Shown here piece after piece: positions 20,869 to 32,800 of a stretch of DNA of 64,000 bases. Positions within the stretch are counted from its first letter, which is position 1. Each line of letters opens with the position of its first letter. Under the pieces are notes generated by a model. That model was not told the origin of the DNA. It saw only the letters and a list, made by a program, of their open reading frames with translations, and did no database searches. The position numbers were made by a program, and so were the translations under genes. The stretch comes from Paramarasmius palmivorus (taxonomy: Eukaryota; Basidiomycota; Agaricomycetes; Agaricales; Marasmiaceae). Where the stretch lies: the NCBI GenBank assembly GCA_037176845.1, contig JAYKXP010000095.1:124001-188000 (forward strand), read 5' to 3'.

Positions 20869-22320
20869 CAGCTGATGCAGCTAAACTTCAACAATAGTGC
20901 TTGACAGTTATCAGAACGACTTTTGCAAATGTAGCGGACAACTACTTTAACAAAAGTAGAGGACAAGTAATCAAGGCAGATAAGAGGTACTGTCCGCTTT
21001 GGGTGCTTCTAAATTGGGAAGGATCATTCCCACACCTTCTGGAAAGGAAACAGGCCGCTTTTTTGAGATCTGGAGATGTTCCCACACCGCTTTTGGCATC
21101 CCAAAATGGAAGGTGCTCTTTCCATGATGTAACAGTGCGCTTTTTGGGCGCTTTTTTTGCGGAAAAATTATTCCCACACCTCCTGACATCATCTGGGTGC
21201 CTCCCTACTCCGCTTTTGGCTTCCCAAAATGGAAGGTGACCTTACCTCATCATTTTCCACCTGGAATCAATGCACTGGGGGGCTATTGGGGCATGCAGGG
21301 GGGCTATAAAAATCGCATTTTTGATGGAATATGTTCCAATATGTTCTAAAAGCATGCCCCTGCAATTGGGGGGCAGGGGAATGCAAAAAAAGCAGCCCAA
21401 ACATGGTAATTCAGGAAAATGGCCTGTTGGATCTTGGGCTACAGGCCAGATATTGACATGGGGTAAGTTGGAGGACCTAGATACATCAAATACAAGCCTG
21501 GGGACACCCAATAGTACATAGATTAGTTGGATAATGGTGCTTAAATATCAAAAATACTGAAAATCTCCGAAATTAGGGGAATAAAATTACAGGATGGGAT
21601 GTAGTGCAGCTGGGGCTTAGATATTGTAAATCAGAGATGATATATATGTCCCCTTGCTTGGTTTACAATCCTGGAGAGCTGCCTATTTTTCCAGATTTAT
21701 TAAAGCTAAATCCGCTTTTTTTGGACATTGGTAATACTATACCACAGGGAATGATTGGGATGGGCTAATTCTTGTTCATAACCCACTCTAGGGTGTATAG
21801 ATGATGAATATATACTTGCCCAAGCACTCCTGTATGTGCAACACCTTGTTCAATCCAATGTATTGTACAGTTATGTAACACAGGCAGTAATACATGAATA
21901 GCACCTCAGGGAAGCATCCCAGCACCAAGGGGAGTTCAGAATCGAGTTCAGGCACCCAAAATACACTTTCCTACCATGAAAGGACATTTTTTGAATACAT
22001 CTGTATGTTGCTACATAAAAAATACATAAAAAATCGCATTTTTAGGGGTTTTTTTGTACTGGAGCATGGGGATTGCTCCTAAAATCACCAAAAATGAATG
22101 AGAGACCGTTCACTATGCATAGAACAGGAATATCAATTGCCTCCATGAATCCCATGACAGGAATCCATATGCCAGATGCATCAATTCTTGCACAATTACA
22201 GAAAACATGTAATATGAATGTAGTATTGCAGGGATTGATCTGGGGACTTGGGAAACCTCAAAATCGAATTCAGGATGAAAAATCAGTCAAGAATATATCC
22301 AGGGTTGAAGGAAATCCATC
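20869..22320 (+). repeat. Left arm of the palindromic element
   Basis: Reverse complement of about 22429-23880. Starts with an imperfect 16-base end, then near-perfect identity from 20885. Holds the paired 29-base subterminal repeat with the core CCAAAATGGAAGGTG. Confidence 0.8.
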
Positions 22321-22428
22321 CACAATTGACTTCAATATGCATACATCAAGTTAAATGCACAAGTATATGTGCAATATATGTTAACTATAAGCATAAAACT
22401 TGTCAGATACATATCTCAAGCTACAGTG

Positions 22429-23880
22429 ATTGGATTCCTTTCAACCCTGGACATATTCTTGACTGATTTTTCACCCTGAATTCGATTTTGAGGTTCCCCA
22501 AGTCCCCAGATCAATCCCTGCAATACTACATTCATATTACATGTTTTCTGTAATTGTGCAAGAATTGATGCATCTGGCATATGGATTCCTGTCATGGGAT
22601 TCATGGAGGCAATTGATATTCCTGTTCTATGCATAGTGAACGGTCTCTCATTCATTTTTGGTGATTTTAGGAGCAATCCCCATGCTCCAGTACAAAAAAA
22701 CCCCTAAAAATGCGATTTTTTATGTATTTTTTATGTAGCAACATACAGATGTATTCAAAAAATGTCCTTTCATGGTAGGAAAGTGTATTTTGGGTGCCTG
22801 AACTCGATTCTGAACTCCCCTTGGTGCTGGGATGCTTCCCTGAGGTGCTATTCATGTATTACTGCCTGTGTTACATAACTGTACAATACATTGGATTGAA
22901 CAAGGTGTTGCACATACAGGAGTGCTTGGGCAAGTATATATTCATCATCTATACACCCTAGAGTGGGTTATGAACAAGAATTAGCCCATCCCAATCATTC
23001 CCTGTGGTATAGTATTACCAATGTCCAAAAAAAGCGGATTTAGCTTTAATAAATCTGGAAAAATAGGCAGCTCTCCAGGATTGTAAACCAAGCAAGGGGA
23101 CATATATATCATCTCTGATTTACAATATCTAAGCCCCAGCTGCACTACATCCCATCCTGTAATTTTATTCCCCTAATTTCGGAGATTTTCAGTATTTTTG
23201 ATATTTAAGCACCATTATCCAACTAATCTATGTACTATTGGGTGTCCCCAGGCTTGTATTTGATGTATCTAGGTCCTCCAACTTACCCCATGTCAATATC
23301 TGGCCTGTAGCCCAAGATCCAACAGGCCATTTTCCTGAATTACCATGTTTGGGCTGCTTTTTTTGCATTCCCCTGCCCCCCAATTGCAGGGGCATGCTTT
23401 TAGAACATATTGGAACATATTCCATCAAAAATGCGATTTTTATAGCCCCCCTGCATGCCCCAATAGCCCCCCAGTGCATTGATTCCAGGTGGAAAATGAT
23501 GAGGTAAGGTCACCTTCCATTTTGGGAAGCCAAAAGCGGAGTAGGGAGGCACCCAGATGATGTCAGGAGGTGTGGGAATAATTTTTCCGCAAAAAAAGCG
23601 CCCAAAAAGCGCACTGTTACATCATGGAAAGAGCACCTTCCATTTTGGGATGCCAAAAGCGGTGTGGGAACATCTCCAGATCTCAAAAAAGCGGCCTGTT
23701 TCCTTTCCAGAAGGTGTGGGAATGATCCTTCCCAATTTAGAAGCACCCAAAGCGGACAGTACCTCTTATCTGCCTTGATTACTTGTCCTCTACTTTTGTT
23801 AAAGTAGTTGTCCGCTACATTTGCAAAAGTCGTTCTGATAACTGTCAAGCACTATTGTTGAAGTATGGCTACATCTGGTG
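22429..23880 (-). repeat. Right arm of the palindromic element
   Basis: Mirror of the left arm. Near the loop the two arms differ, for example GGGAAACC against GGGGAACC and GGATGAA against GGGTGAA, which shows they are separate sequences and not one read folded back. Confidence 0.8.
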
Positions 23881-24364
23881 CCGCAAGGGTGTAGAGGGCA
23901 TGTTTTAGCCTGTCCAGGCAATATCCCGGTAACCCCGGTGAGCCATGAGGTGATAGAAGTCGGCACTCCTTGGGTCCCCCGTAGAAATACGACCCCCGCG
24001 GAAAGGTTAAGTCCCTTTCACGTGTAGTACGCCAGGATGACAGGCACTTCATTGTGCTAGCCATTCTGAGACTCTGGCCACGCTGGCTCCCTTGATCAGC
24101 GCCCGGACACTGTCTTTCGCAGAAGCACTTTCTTAATTACCTCGCGGTGACATTCTTTTATTAGATAGTCTTTTTATGTACAAATAAAGCTAGTCCGGGC
24201 GGAAGAGGACCGGATAGCCATAGGAGAAGGGAATACACCACTTTTACTGGTTATTAACACTGGGTCACATTGCTGGAATGAACGTGGCAACCATGACTTG
24301 CTGAGAAAGGATAACTGACTCGCTTGTTGTAGTAAACCACCGGAATTAGTTACTCCATTCTACA

Positions 24365-25013
24365 ATGTCTTCTGATAAATCCTCCAGTCTTCTTGCTTCT
24401 GTTCCCTTTTTGAGTTCCGAAAACTGGGACCAATGGGATACTTGCATTGCGGGCTATGCCCGATTTACAAAGATCTACAAGGTCTTTTACACTGATAAGC
24501 CCGCCAACATAACTGATAAAGACGGTGCCATCATAAACCAAGATAAAATTAATGATTGGGATGACATGAACATGCAGGCCCTTGGTCTCATTATTCTTCG
24601 CATCCCGACTTCAATGCATTACTTGGTTTCGAAATGCAAGAAAGCCTCAGAAGCATACGACATCCTAAAGGAGAAATTCGGTACACCAGGTCCTGCCGGT
24701 ATCTTTACCGATTTTAAAGATGCCATTCATTTTCAGTTGTCTGATAACGTTGATCCCACGCCTGCTATGACGTCTCTTCAATCTCTTTTTAATAAGCTAG
24801 ATAATCTCAGTTTGAAGTTGTCAGAGTCGGTTAAATGCATGATTTTGCTTGCCGCTTTGCCAAAATCCTGGGAAAATCTTTCGGCTTTGATCCTCGCTAA
24901 TAAGACTTTGGATACCATTAGATTGGATGCCATCGTCGGGATCATTAGAGAAGAATATCAACGACGTCATGGTAATGCATCGGGTTTAGCCAGTCGCATC
25001 AGTGGAGTTAAGC
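24365..25013 (+). pseudogene. gag: Copia gag, 5' part, cut by the KDZ element
   Basis: Starts at ATG 24365 (MSSDKSSSLL). Contains the copia-type gag core: LSSENWDQWDTCIAGYARF, LGLIILRIPTSMHYLVS, AYDILKEKFG, MTSLQSLFNKLDNLSLK and LLAALPKSWENLSALIL. The last codons before the insert are SGVK; the duplicated GAGTTAAGC is repeated at 40376-40384, where GVK/RKPNNPNWSNQ resumes. The restored gag shows no CCHC zinc knuckle; a Lys-rich stretch stands in its place. Gag coats the particle. Confidence 0.85.
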
Positions 25014-25026
25014 ATCCGTACTCACA

Positions 25027-25311
25027 CCCTTTTTTAATTAAACTCCGACAATCCTCGGACACCATTTTTGCATTAAACATCGAAGTATCTACGTACATAG
25101 TTGTTTTGTAAAAATGAGCTAGGATACATTATGCAGCCCCAAATGCAGTTAGGAGCCCACAAAACGTCCCCCGCAGAACACAGCTTTTAAAAAAACATTT
25201 AAAAACCATTTTGAAAACATGGAGCGTAGAAATGTTGAACGAGCTGTATTGGGCAACCAAGAACGATTTTTACAAAACGTTTTTAAAAACATTTTTCAAA
25301 AGTGGATAGAT
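25027..25311 (+). repeat. KDZ left terminal inverted repeat
   Basis: 285 bases, the reverse complement of 40078-40362 but for one CG/CA site. AT-rich inner part with AAAACGTTTTTAAAAAC. The truncated copia frame runs into it by chance and stops at 25111. Confidence 0.95.
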
Positions 25312-25337
25312 AATGGAAGGTGTAGGAAGAAACCATG

Positions 25338-28300
25338 CTATGCACCGTACTCACTGTCAATAGCGTACTCACTATCATGCCCATGCTCCTCCACAGCCTC
25401 ATCAAGCGATTCTTCATCCCCTTCCTCTTCCTCTTCCTCTTCCTCTTCCTCTTCCTCTTCTCCTTTCTCCACCCTGCTCACCATTCCCCACATTGACCCA
25501 AAAGCGGCTGCTAACTCGCGATACATAGCTGCCTGTCGATGGGCATAAGCACTGGAACCTTCTGCATGAATGCCAGAAAGGCCTGTGCACTTGGAACGGG
25601 TGTCCCACAGAGAAGCATTCCACTGCAGGGTTACCAGCGTTCTTCGCATTTCTTCATAAATCAACCCAACCTCCTCGCTCCATCGCCGATATCGCGCATA
25701 CGTTTTGGCCCATTCCACACGGATACCTGGGTACTAATCAGCTACGAAGGGTGCTTTAAAGAAATGTGAATGCTTACCGTTATACAAAGTTTCATCGGAC
25801 ACTTTGCCAGCGCGATCGCCAGCAAGCCATATCCATGACGTAGCTCGAAAGCCTTCGCCAGTTTTTGCTGCCATCTTATCTCGCTTTTTCCTCCACTGCT
25901 TTTCCGTCATCTGGGATGCCCTCACTGCATCATCCTCTAACTGTATGTCCTCATCATCATCCTCACCAGCATTTTCTTCCACATCTTCTTGCCTAGCCCA
26001 TATGTCCTTCGATATCTCCTCGGCCCGAAGCTTTCCTGTCTTTCGGGATCGTTTTCCAAGCTTCTTTCTAGCAATGCCAACGGCTTGGTCCTCCGGGTCT
26101 TCCATGCACCGAATGTCAGCCTGGTTTAGCTCTCTCCAGTGGGCTGCATCTGAGGAAAGCTGTCGGTACGCTGCCCAGGCATCCTGGTATCTTCGAGCAT
26201 GAAGCCTTATCTTGCTTTCATTTTGCTGCAGTAGATCGGATGATTTTCGAAGCTGGTCTTGATGCCGTGCCTGTGAAGAAATGTACGTTCGAAGCCTAGA
26301 CTTGATAAGCAGCTGGTTGCGAAGGTCCTCTAGGCTTTCTGAGCATTGTGCGTTTCGGAGGCGAAGTTCGATTTTAGCAAAGTCAGCTTTAGGGCATGAT
26401 GCAAGCTGCTCGGGTGTAAGGGAGGATGGAAGAAAGAGAGGAAGGTCTTCGGCATCTAGAGGGGATGTGTTTTCCAAGGCGGCTGAAATCCTAAGAGAAC
26501 CCACAACAGGCATAAAGTACGCCTGTTGGGCTTCGAAGCGGGCGATAAGCTTTTGAAGTTGGAGGCGCTTGTCCATGATGTCTGCAACTTGTTTTGCGGT
26601 GGAGCCTCGTTTCTTTAACATAACGGTCTCTCTGAGCTGACGTCTACGTAAATCAGCTGAATGTGAATCGTGAGTGAAGCAAACATACGCACTGTCTTTC
26701 TTCAACTTCAAGAGCTAGCAATACGAATGCTGATGGGCTTTTATCAGCTATGCCTGATAGCTCAGACAAGGTAACATTTGGCGTCTTCGAAAGCTCCTCT
26801 GCACCCAGCTGTGCACGAACTTCCTGTACAGTGATTCCTGGCATAGACTATCAGCATAACCCAGGCCATTCAATGAAAACGCCCATGCCTTCTTTCTTGT
26901 ATTCATAAGGGTTCGGCTTCGTGGGATCTTCTTCAAACTCCTCGACCATCTGCTGCCACTGGGATGCATGTGCCGCCTGGTTGAGGGTGTACAAGCGATA
27001 CATTGCCTCCTGCTTATCACGCCACTCCATCGCAAGCTTCAGTCTTCGAAGCAGAAGAGGACCTACAAAGCATGCTATGAGGCTGTTATTTGGGAGAGAG
27101 AAATAAAGAGCAACACATACCTAACCCAAGTAGCTTTTGCCAATTCCAATACCCCCAATGATCATCAAGGGTATCGTGCCTTGAGCCAGGCCCCATTTCG
27201 GTGGTGCTGGTAGCGATTGGGCCCTGACCTGCCCAGTTCCTCTCCACACCCTCACCATCGGTTCGACCTACACCGGGAGCGTAGTTGAGCGAATACTTAA
27301 GCTGGCAATCCATCGTATGCCCGTACACGTGGAGCTTTGGAATGACAAATTGAAAATCTGGAATAGTTTTTGGCCTTTGCTCTTCAGGCAGCTGCAACAA
27401 TCGGTCTGTGAAGCGTCGGGAGTATTGACAGCATATGTCGTAGGAGAGGCATGTTTTGACACGGTAATCATGGTGGCCAAGAATGGAAGCGAGAACCCAG
27501 TCTACGTTGCAGTACCTTAAAAAGCTAGGTTAGCTATCAAACCTAACAGTTTGAAAAGAAATGAACGCACCTTTCTCCTTTCTGAAGGTCTCCAACCCCA
27601 TTAGGCTGTATGAACTCATGGCGAGCGCAACAGCCTAGCCCTACCCCGGATGTTGCATACGTACCTCTGCTATTCCTTGTGTTTGCATGATCCAATGCAG
27701 CAAGCCCAGAACAGGTGGACATCTGGTGAGATGGTCAGAGGAAGCGCGATGAAGAACCGTTGTAACGAACCTCGGTAGCACTAGTCATTTCCAATAGATA
27801 GCGACGATATGGCGCATCAGGCACCATATAAGACCAACCAGTACCAAAACCAGGGTCTAAAGCCTCGCTGGACACCATTTTACGCTTCAGCCTAAAACAG
27901 GCATCGACAGCGAGAAAGAGGGTATATATAAACCTGAAGGATTTTAGTAAACACGGTGCAGAAGCTACCCATGAATCGTACCTTGTCTTCGGAGTAGCTT
28001 GCATCCAATTTGTGGGAAGATTAACATGCGGTCGAGGGCAGGCTGGGCATAAAACTGCAAGCTCTCCTGGCGTCGTTTGCTCAATTCCCCTAAGCCCATC
28101 ATTGCCCCTGCCACCTCGTTTTAACGACTTGAGGTGGCGCCATTCTCGTGCCACACGACGAAAGGAATCATATCGGCTCTATAAAACATTGTCAGCGTTT
28201 GGAATAAACAAGCCAACGTAGCCCATGCCTTGAAAGAGAAGCCGCCAGCATTGTTTGTGAGCTTTTCCAGCCCGCGATAATAGTCGTAACTGGTGATTTT

Positions 28301-29387
28301 TCCAACCAGAGTCATCATATGGAATTGCTCGAGCAGCCGAAATGTGAAGCACGTCTGAGGCACTTTGGCCGTCGCAGGATACCATTGGTAGCTTAAAAGC
28401 TGCTGGCGCATTTGAGAGAGGTTGCCAACTTCGCCACAGCCGCAGTATTGAACGCGTACACGGTGAAAACCATTGGTATGGAGAACGGTGAAGTTCTTTG
28501 GCACGTGGGTGTTTGGAGCAGGGCAGGAGATGTTCGAAAGATGACCGAGCTGAACTATGAGCCCAAGACTCATGAGGGATACGCATTCAAAGTAACGACC
28601 ATTCCACATCTAGTTATCCCATTAGCAAGAATACGATGGGCTGCAGCTCAAAACCTACCTCAACGGTATCCAAAGGGCGGTCACAGTGGAGTTCCAGAAT
28701 GCATTCTTTACAATAAAGCTGCATGGAAAAGCAGTCCTTGCATCGGTATTTTGGAGCGTGGCCTGCCTGGTTGCATCGGCGACAAGAGCTATCATAGATG
28801 CCGCCTCTTCCTTCGCCTATCATCAAAAGCTGGAGATACTCGCTGCGAACGCCTAGCCAATCCTCCAGGTATTGCTCCTGTTAGGCAGTCTGAATGAGCG
28901 TAGGCCTCTAAAGTTGATGGGAAGAACATACCTTCTTGCTTTGCTTTGAAGCATCGGGAACATGAGCAGGCTCACTGATTCCAGCCCAAGGCAAGTTTTC
29001 CTCGCTGCTAGCTTCGTCACTGCCATTGTCACTGCCAGAACTGCTGCCGCTAGAACTTTCGCTTGCTTCGCTGGCGCTATTTCCCTCCTCCCCATCGACA
29101 CTATCCCCATTGCTGCTGCCACCTTCATCACCGCCGCCACCAGTAGCCCCATCGACGGCCATGGACATAGATGCCTGCTTCATGGGAGTCGGCTCCCCCA
29201 AAGATATCGGCTTGGTGAGAACACGACGCCTATCTCCAGATAGAGAGGAAATGAAGGCTTGGCCTTTGGAGCGTTTGCGAGGTGCTTGCTGAAGCTCGTC
29301 ATTGGAGTCGGAGTCAGATGAAGCGGAGAAGTCCTGAGCACTGTACTGGGTAGGCGCACGCTGTTTCTGCCGGCTTCGTTTAGACAT
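25338..29387 (-). CDS. KDZ transposase with CxC2-like cysteine cluster
   Basis: Multi-exon gene starting at 29387 (MSKRSRQKQRAPTQY). Order: Ser/Asp-rich N-terminus; EQYLEDWLGVRSEYLQLL after an intron; a RING-like cysteine cluster (CRRCNQAGHAPKYRC, then CKDC and CKEC), the KDZ-associated CxC2 domain; ITSYDYYRGLEKLT; and the transposase core. Three acidic residues in the core fit the KDZ catalytic set: Asp in LFLAVDACFRLK, Asp in TCLSYDICCQY, and Glu in GRTDGEGVERNW, next to IPKLHVYGHTMDCQ. C-terminal exons give LSELSGIADKSPSAFVLLALEVEE, a long helical segment, LYNGIRVEWAKTYARYRRW and a poly-Glu tail from a TTCCTC repeat. I see no internal stop or shift when introns are removed, so it may be active. 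It cuts and rejoins the element ends in the nucleus. Confidence 0.9.
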
Positions 29388-30509
29388 GGGGTGTAAAGCT
29401 GGGGTGCGATAAAGGAGAACTGCTCCATTTTATAGGCCAAAAAAAACCAGGCGTAGTAAAAGTCTGCAAACGATAAACCTGGGAAAGCTGCTTCCTTCTC
29501 AATACCCACACAAACGTGTCCTCGGGTACATGGAGTGGCCAGCAGTGGATATGTGACATTCATAGGGCTGGTATATTCTCGTGCAATGACAGTGCTCTCA
29601 AACGCGTGAATGGCGAGGTCGTTGGGGTGAGAAATTGGTAAAAAGGAGCTATGTGGGGCCTCTGTGCGTGCAGCGTGACGATATTCATAGAGCGGCTATT
29701 TCTGAAGAACATGGAATGGGCGTTCCTGGTATATATAGTCGTTTCTAGAAACCATTGAGCGAAACGAAAAAGGGTGGGTCAACGGGCATACCTCAGAAAA
29801 AGCAATCAAGCATTGTCGTCGGTAAAAATCGACCGTCAACCATCTATATTGAGGTATTAGTACATCTGGATCACTTGAGAAAACATATAGAACACGTACC
29901 GAAGGCGTATCCGCACACTAAGAGTACACTTTTCGCGGGCGATGACGGGAGGAGAGAAAGCCGCGTGTGACATGCAGTCACATGTTACCTAGGTCACCTC
30001 CTTCAATGTTTGAACGCCGGATTGACGCCGGTCATTACAGAATTGACAATGTGTTTTCCGGCGACGTAGAGGTCTAAATACCTGTTTTCTAAGCTTCTCG
30101 ATTTCCGCCAGTAATGAAAAACAGAACCTCACAGCCTGATGAGAAACGATGGATATTGATGGATAAGTTGAGAAGCAAGTTGCGCTGTCGCCGTGATGAG
30201 AAACGATGGATATTGATCGATTTGAGAAGTTGCCTGTCTCTGATGAGAAACGATGGATATTGATGGACTTGGGTGCTTGATATCTATTGCCAATGAGAAA
30301 CAATGGATATTGGTGGGTGCAAGCCTGAGGCTACGATAGACGTTGCGCTTGCCACTGGGCCCAAAATAGCCTAAATAGGTTCGCTCCTTAATTGCTCCGG
30401 CTATAGGCGTCAAGTCCGTGCGTGTTAGGGCCTCGAATAGTATACAAGTAGCACGATACGCAAGCAAGAAGTGTAAAAAAGCTCTTTGAATGATAGGCAC
30501 AGCCGCTGC
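29388..30509. other. KDZ intergenic region with four spaced 27-base repeats
   Basis: No gene. Between the transposase start and the 3' end of the GTPase gene are four copies of a repeat with core ATGAGAAACGATGGATATTG, at 30137-30163, 30194-30220, 30241-30267 and 30291-30317 (the last with CG changed to CA). The starts are 47-57 bases apart. They could be protein-binding sites. The part 29390-29990 would contain the transposase promoter. Confidence 0.6.
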
Positions 30510-31357
30510 CTACATAATGAAGCACCTTCCACAATCCGTCGCCGTCTCTTCTTCTTCTATCTCAGCTTCCTGTGCAGCTCTCCTTTTTCGAACATCACTA
30601 ACCAGATGAGCGAAAGGGTACAGAACGTTTTGTGATGTTTTTGCAGATGCCTCGACGTGTTCACAACCATATCGCCGGGCTAAAGCAGCGCCTTCTGCTT
30701 CAGTCACCTCTCGTTGGAGCTTCCTGTCTATCTGGTTTCCAACCACAATACAAGGGGGAGAATTCTTCTTCACATCTTGAACTGCTTGCCAAAACTTCTC
30801 GATGCTGCGAAGGGAGCTTTCGGAAGTCACCGAATAGACGACCACAAACGCCTCGGCTCCTCTATAAGGCATGTGAGCAGCGTCGTCCTTATACAAGCGA
30901 GTCATGACCGTACCGTATCCATTGATTACGAAGAGTAGAGAATTCTTCTGTTACACTATTAGGACAATGGCAGCTCGAAATTAGACAGCCTACTCACCTT
31001 GCCCCGCAGTGTCAATTACCTCTACTGCACACATACGGTCTTCAACGACCAGCTGCCTCGAGAAGGCATCTTCAATGGTCGGGTCGTACGTCTTTGAACG
31101 ACATTAGATCACGACTGCCACTATGAAACACTGATACAGAAACACACCTCTATTACGATGTAAGACGGCGCCCTTGACTTAGAAACTTGACACCAAAAAG
31201 ATTGGATCAGGCCTTACCAATAAAACAGCCAAGGGCAAACTGCGAGCATCATGAGCAACCATTGTGGATGAACGATAGGCAAAGGTCTCACCTGTACAGC
31301 CAAGGCTGTTTTACCAACACCTCCATCACCCAACACGGCAATTCTACATCGATCCAT
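30510..31357 (-). CDS. Ras-superfamily small GTPase with CaaX end, KDZ cargo
   Basis: Spliced gene starting at 31357. Exon 1, MDRCRIAVLGDGGVGKTALAVQ in sequence, carries the G1 P-loop GDGGVGKT. Then YDPTIEDAF (switch I, G2), VEVIDTAGQG (G3, DTAGQ), FVVVYSVTSESSL, VVGNQIDR (G4, in place of the usual NKxD) and VEASAKT (G5). The end, CGRCFIM, is a CaaX box with Met, expected to be farnesylated, with a second Cys upstream for palmitate. Length (about 200 residues) fits Ras/Rap/Rheb-type proteins. The G4 motif has Gln for Lys, a known variation that can lower guanine specificity. It lies inside the transposon and faces the same way as the transposase. Why a transposon should keep a membrane signalling switch is unknown; it could be a captured host gene. 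Confidence 0.85.
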
Positions 31358-31779
31358 TTCAGCCTGAGAAGTGAGGTGTTAAATATAAGAGCCTGCGCTG
31401 AGAGGCTAGGATACAAAAAACGTTGATGTTGTGGTTCGGAGTTGATGAACGAAAGCGTTCATGTTAGGCTACTTAGCGATGTTTGCATTTGCTGAGGTAT
31501 ACGTAATGTTTGGCGAAAGCTTTTGTGGCAGAACGTGGTGAGAATAGGCTGAGCAGATATAGGTAAAGGTAAACAAAGCATAAGGTAGCAGTAACACAGG
31601 ATGCATTGGGTACGTGCAGAGAACCAAGTATGTGCAAAGAACCAAGTACGTGCGAGAACCAAGAAAAGAACATTCATAAAGGCCGCATGGTCATCGTTAC
31701 TAAACCAGCAGAATCGACGTAGAGGCTTTAGCAAGGGCATGTTAGAAAGCTTTTCAACTGAAGGCTGATGCACGCACCG

Positions 31780-32528
31780 TTAGTTGTCCGAGCTTGCCGA
31801 TGCATCATTAGATGACGGCTTGTCGTTGGCAGCTTTGTGACTGGACGCTGTGCTAATATCCGAGATGCTGCTTCCAAGAATAAGGCTGCGAGAGCGGCAG
31901 GCAGGTGAAGGCTTCGGGCGTATGTAGCGTCCCTTGTAGACGGTCAGAACCTAGGTAAACAATGAATGGATTTTTTCGTACCCTATATTGAGATATGCAC
32001 ATGAAGCCATCATCGCTGCCTAGCTCTACCCTTGGGGTGGATGGAGGGCCTCCGCTTTGTTCCCGAACCGAACTTGAAGGCTGGGAGAGCTCGGAAGGCA
32101 TGGTTAACGAGGACGCTGGTGCAACGTTCGGCTCCGAGCTTTGGGTATCTCGAGAAGGTTGCTGAACGTGAACCAAGCTTGCAGCTGGAATGTCTTCTTC
32201 GGGAAGCGTCTGTATTGCTGGTACAGCTGGCCGATGCCGCCTCACCCTTGTGATAGGATACACAGCTGAGATTGGAACCAAGCCATGGCCATTCCTGGTC
32301 TAATGAGATGAAAATTCAGTTGAAAGAGATAAGAGCTCGGATTGAAGCCGCACCTGACAAAATAGATACCTTCTTAGTTCTTCGGGAGATCTCATTTGAG
32401 ACTCGCTGGCAACGTTGATCATCGTAAGTAAGCCTAAGAATTGAATGATGCATAGAGTTTATTACTGACCCATGAAGTTTAAACCCAGAAATTTCTATAC
32501 CGTCGGGGTCGTTATCTGAGGTAGGCAT
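31780..32528 (-). CDS. Unknown protein, KDZ cargo
   Basis: Starts at 32528 (MPTSDNDPDGIEISGFKLHG). Exons then give a short ASESQMRSPEELRRYLFCQ segment, a HGLVPISAVYPITRVRRHRPAV segment, a Ser/Pro/Thr-rich linker, SDDGFMCISQYR, and after an intron with ends GTACGA and CTAG, VLTVYKGRYIRPKPSP with a Ser-rich tail ending SASSDN. About 200 residues. No domain recognised; the gene is supported by consistent splicing and by its place between two other element genes. The first intron choice is uncertain. Confidence 0.5.
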
Positions 32529-32800
32529 TCGCGTGGTGGTAAGGAGGAAGAGCTCGGCGTGGAAAAGTTTAACAAGAACGCTCCAAACTTAGGCGCCCAT
32601 GTTCGTTTCTTATCTGTCATAATCACTGCCCTGCGGTTCATCTCATTTCGCCATTGCCCCTCGTTCATTCACACCCTCCTTTTCTTCTTACTTGTCATCA
32701 AATACTATCAATTCTACCAGCTGTCCGAATGTTCTAGTCTACGCAGCATCAAGGTTGGGTATGTAAAGCGATGGCAGGTGCTAATGGGCTAATCTAATTT

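Larger units (their letters stand above)
20869..23880. mobile_element. 3.0 kb palindromic (fold-back) DNA element
   Basis: Two arms of about 1.45 kb in inverted orientation around an axis at 22374/22375, with a loop of roughly 110 bases. The arms are identical over long stretches and show differences only in the innermost ~80 bases and the outermost ~20. Flanked by CCGCAAG on both sides (20862-20868, 23881-23887). Both outer ends lie symmetrically about the axis (16 of 21 terminal bases match). Each arm holds subterminal repeats: a 29-base unit at 21087-21115 and again at 21210-21238, and several GCTTTTTGG-like motifs. The mirrored short ORFs are a by-product. It has no transposase and probably moves by one supplied elsewhere. 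Confidence 0.8.

Noticed and set aside
20901..23848. Mirrored ORFs of 112, 89, 83, 73 and 62 codons in both arms
   Set aside because: They exist in pairs only because the arms are reverse complements; no domain, no start context and no codon structure supports them as genes.
20869..23880. Palindrome as an assembly or hairpin-read artefact
   Set aside because: Unlikely: unique flanks, a shared 7-base flank, a non-palindromic loop and small differences between arms near the loop. Only raw reads could settle it fully.
25027..25111. Copia gag C-terminus ending at 25111
   Set aside because: The frame after 25013 is KDZ terminal repeat read by chance; the true gag resumes at 40376.
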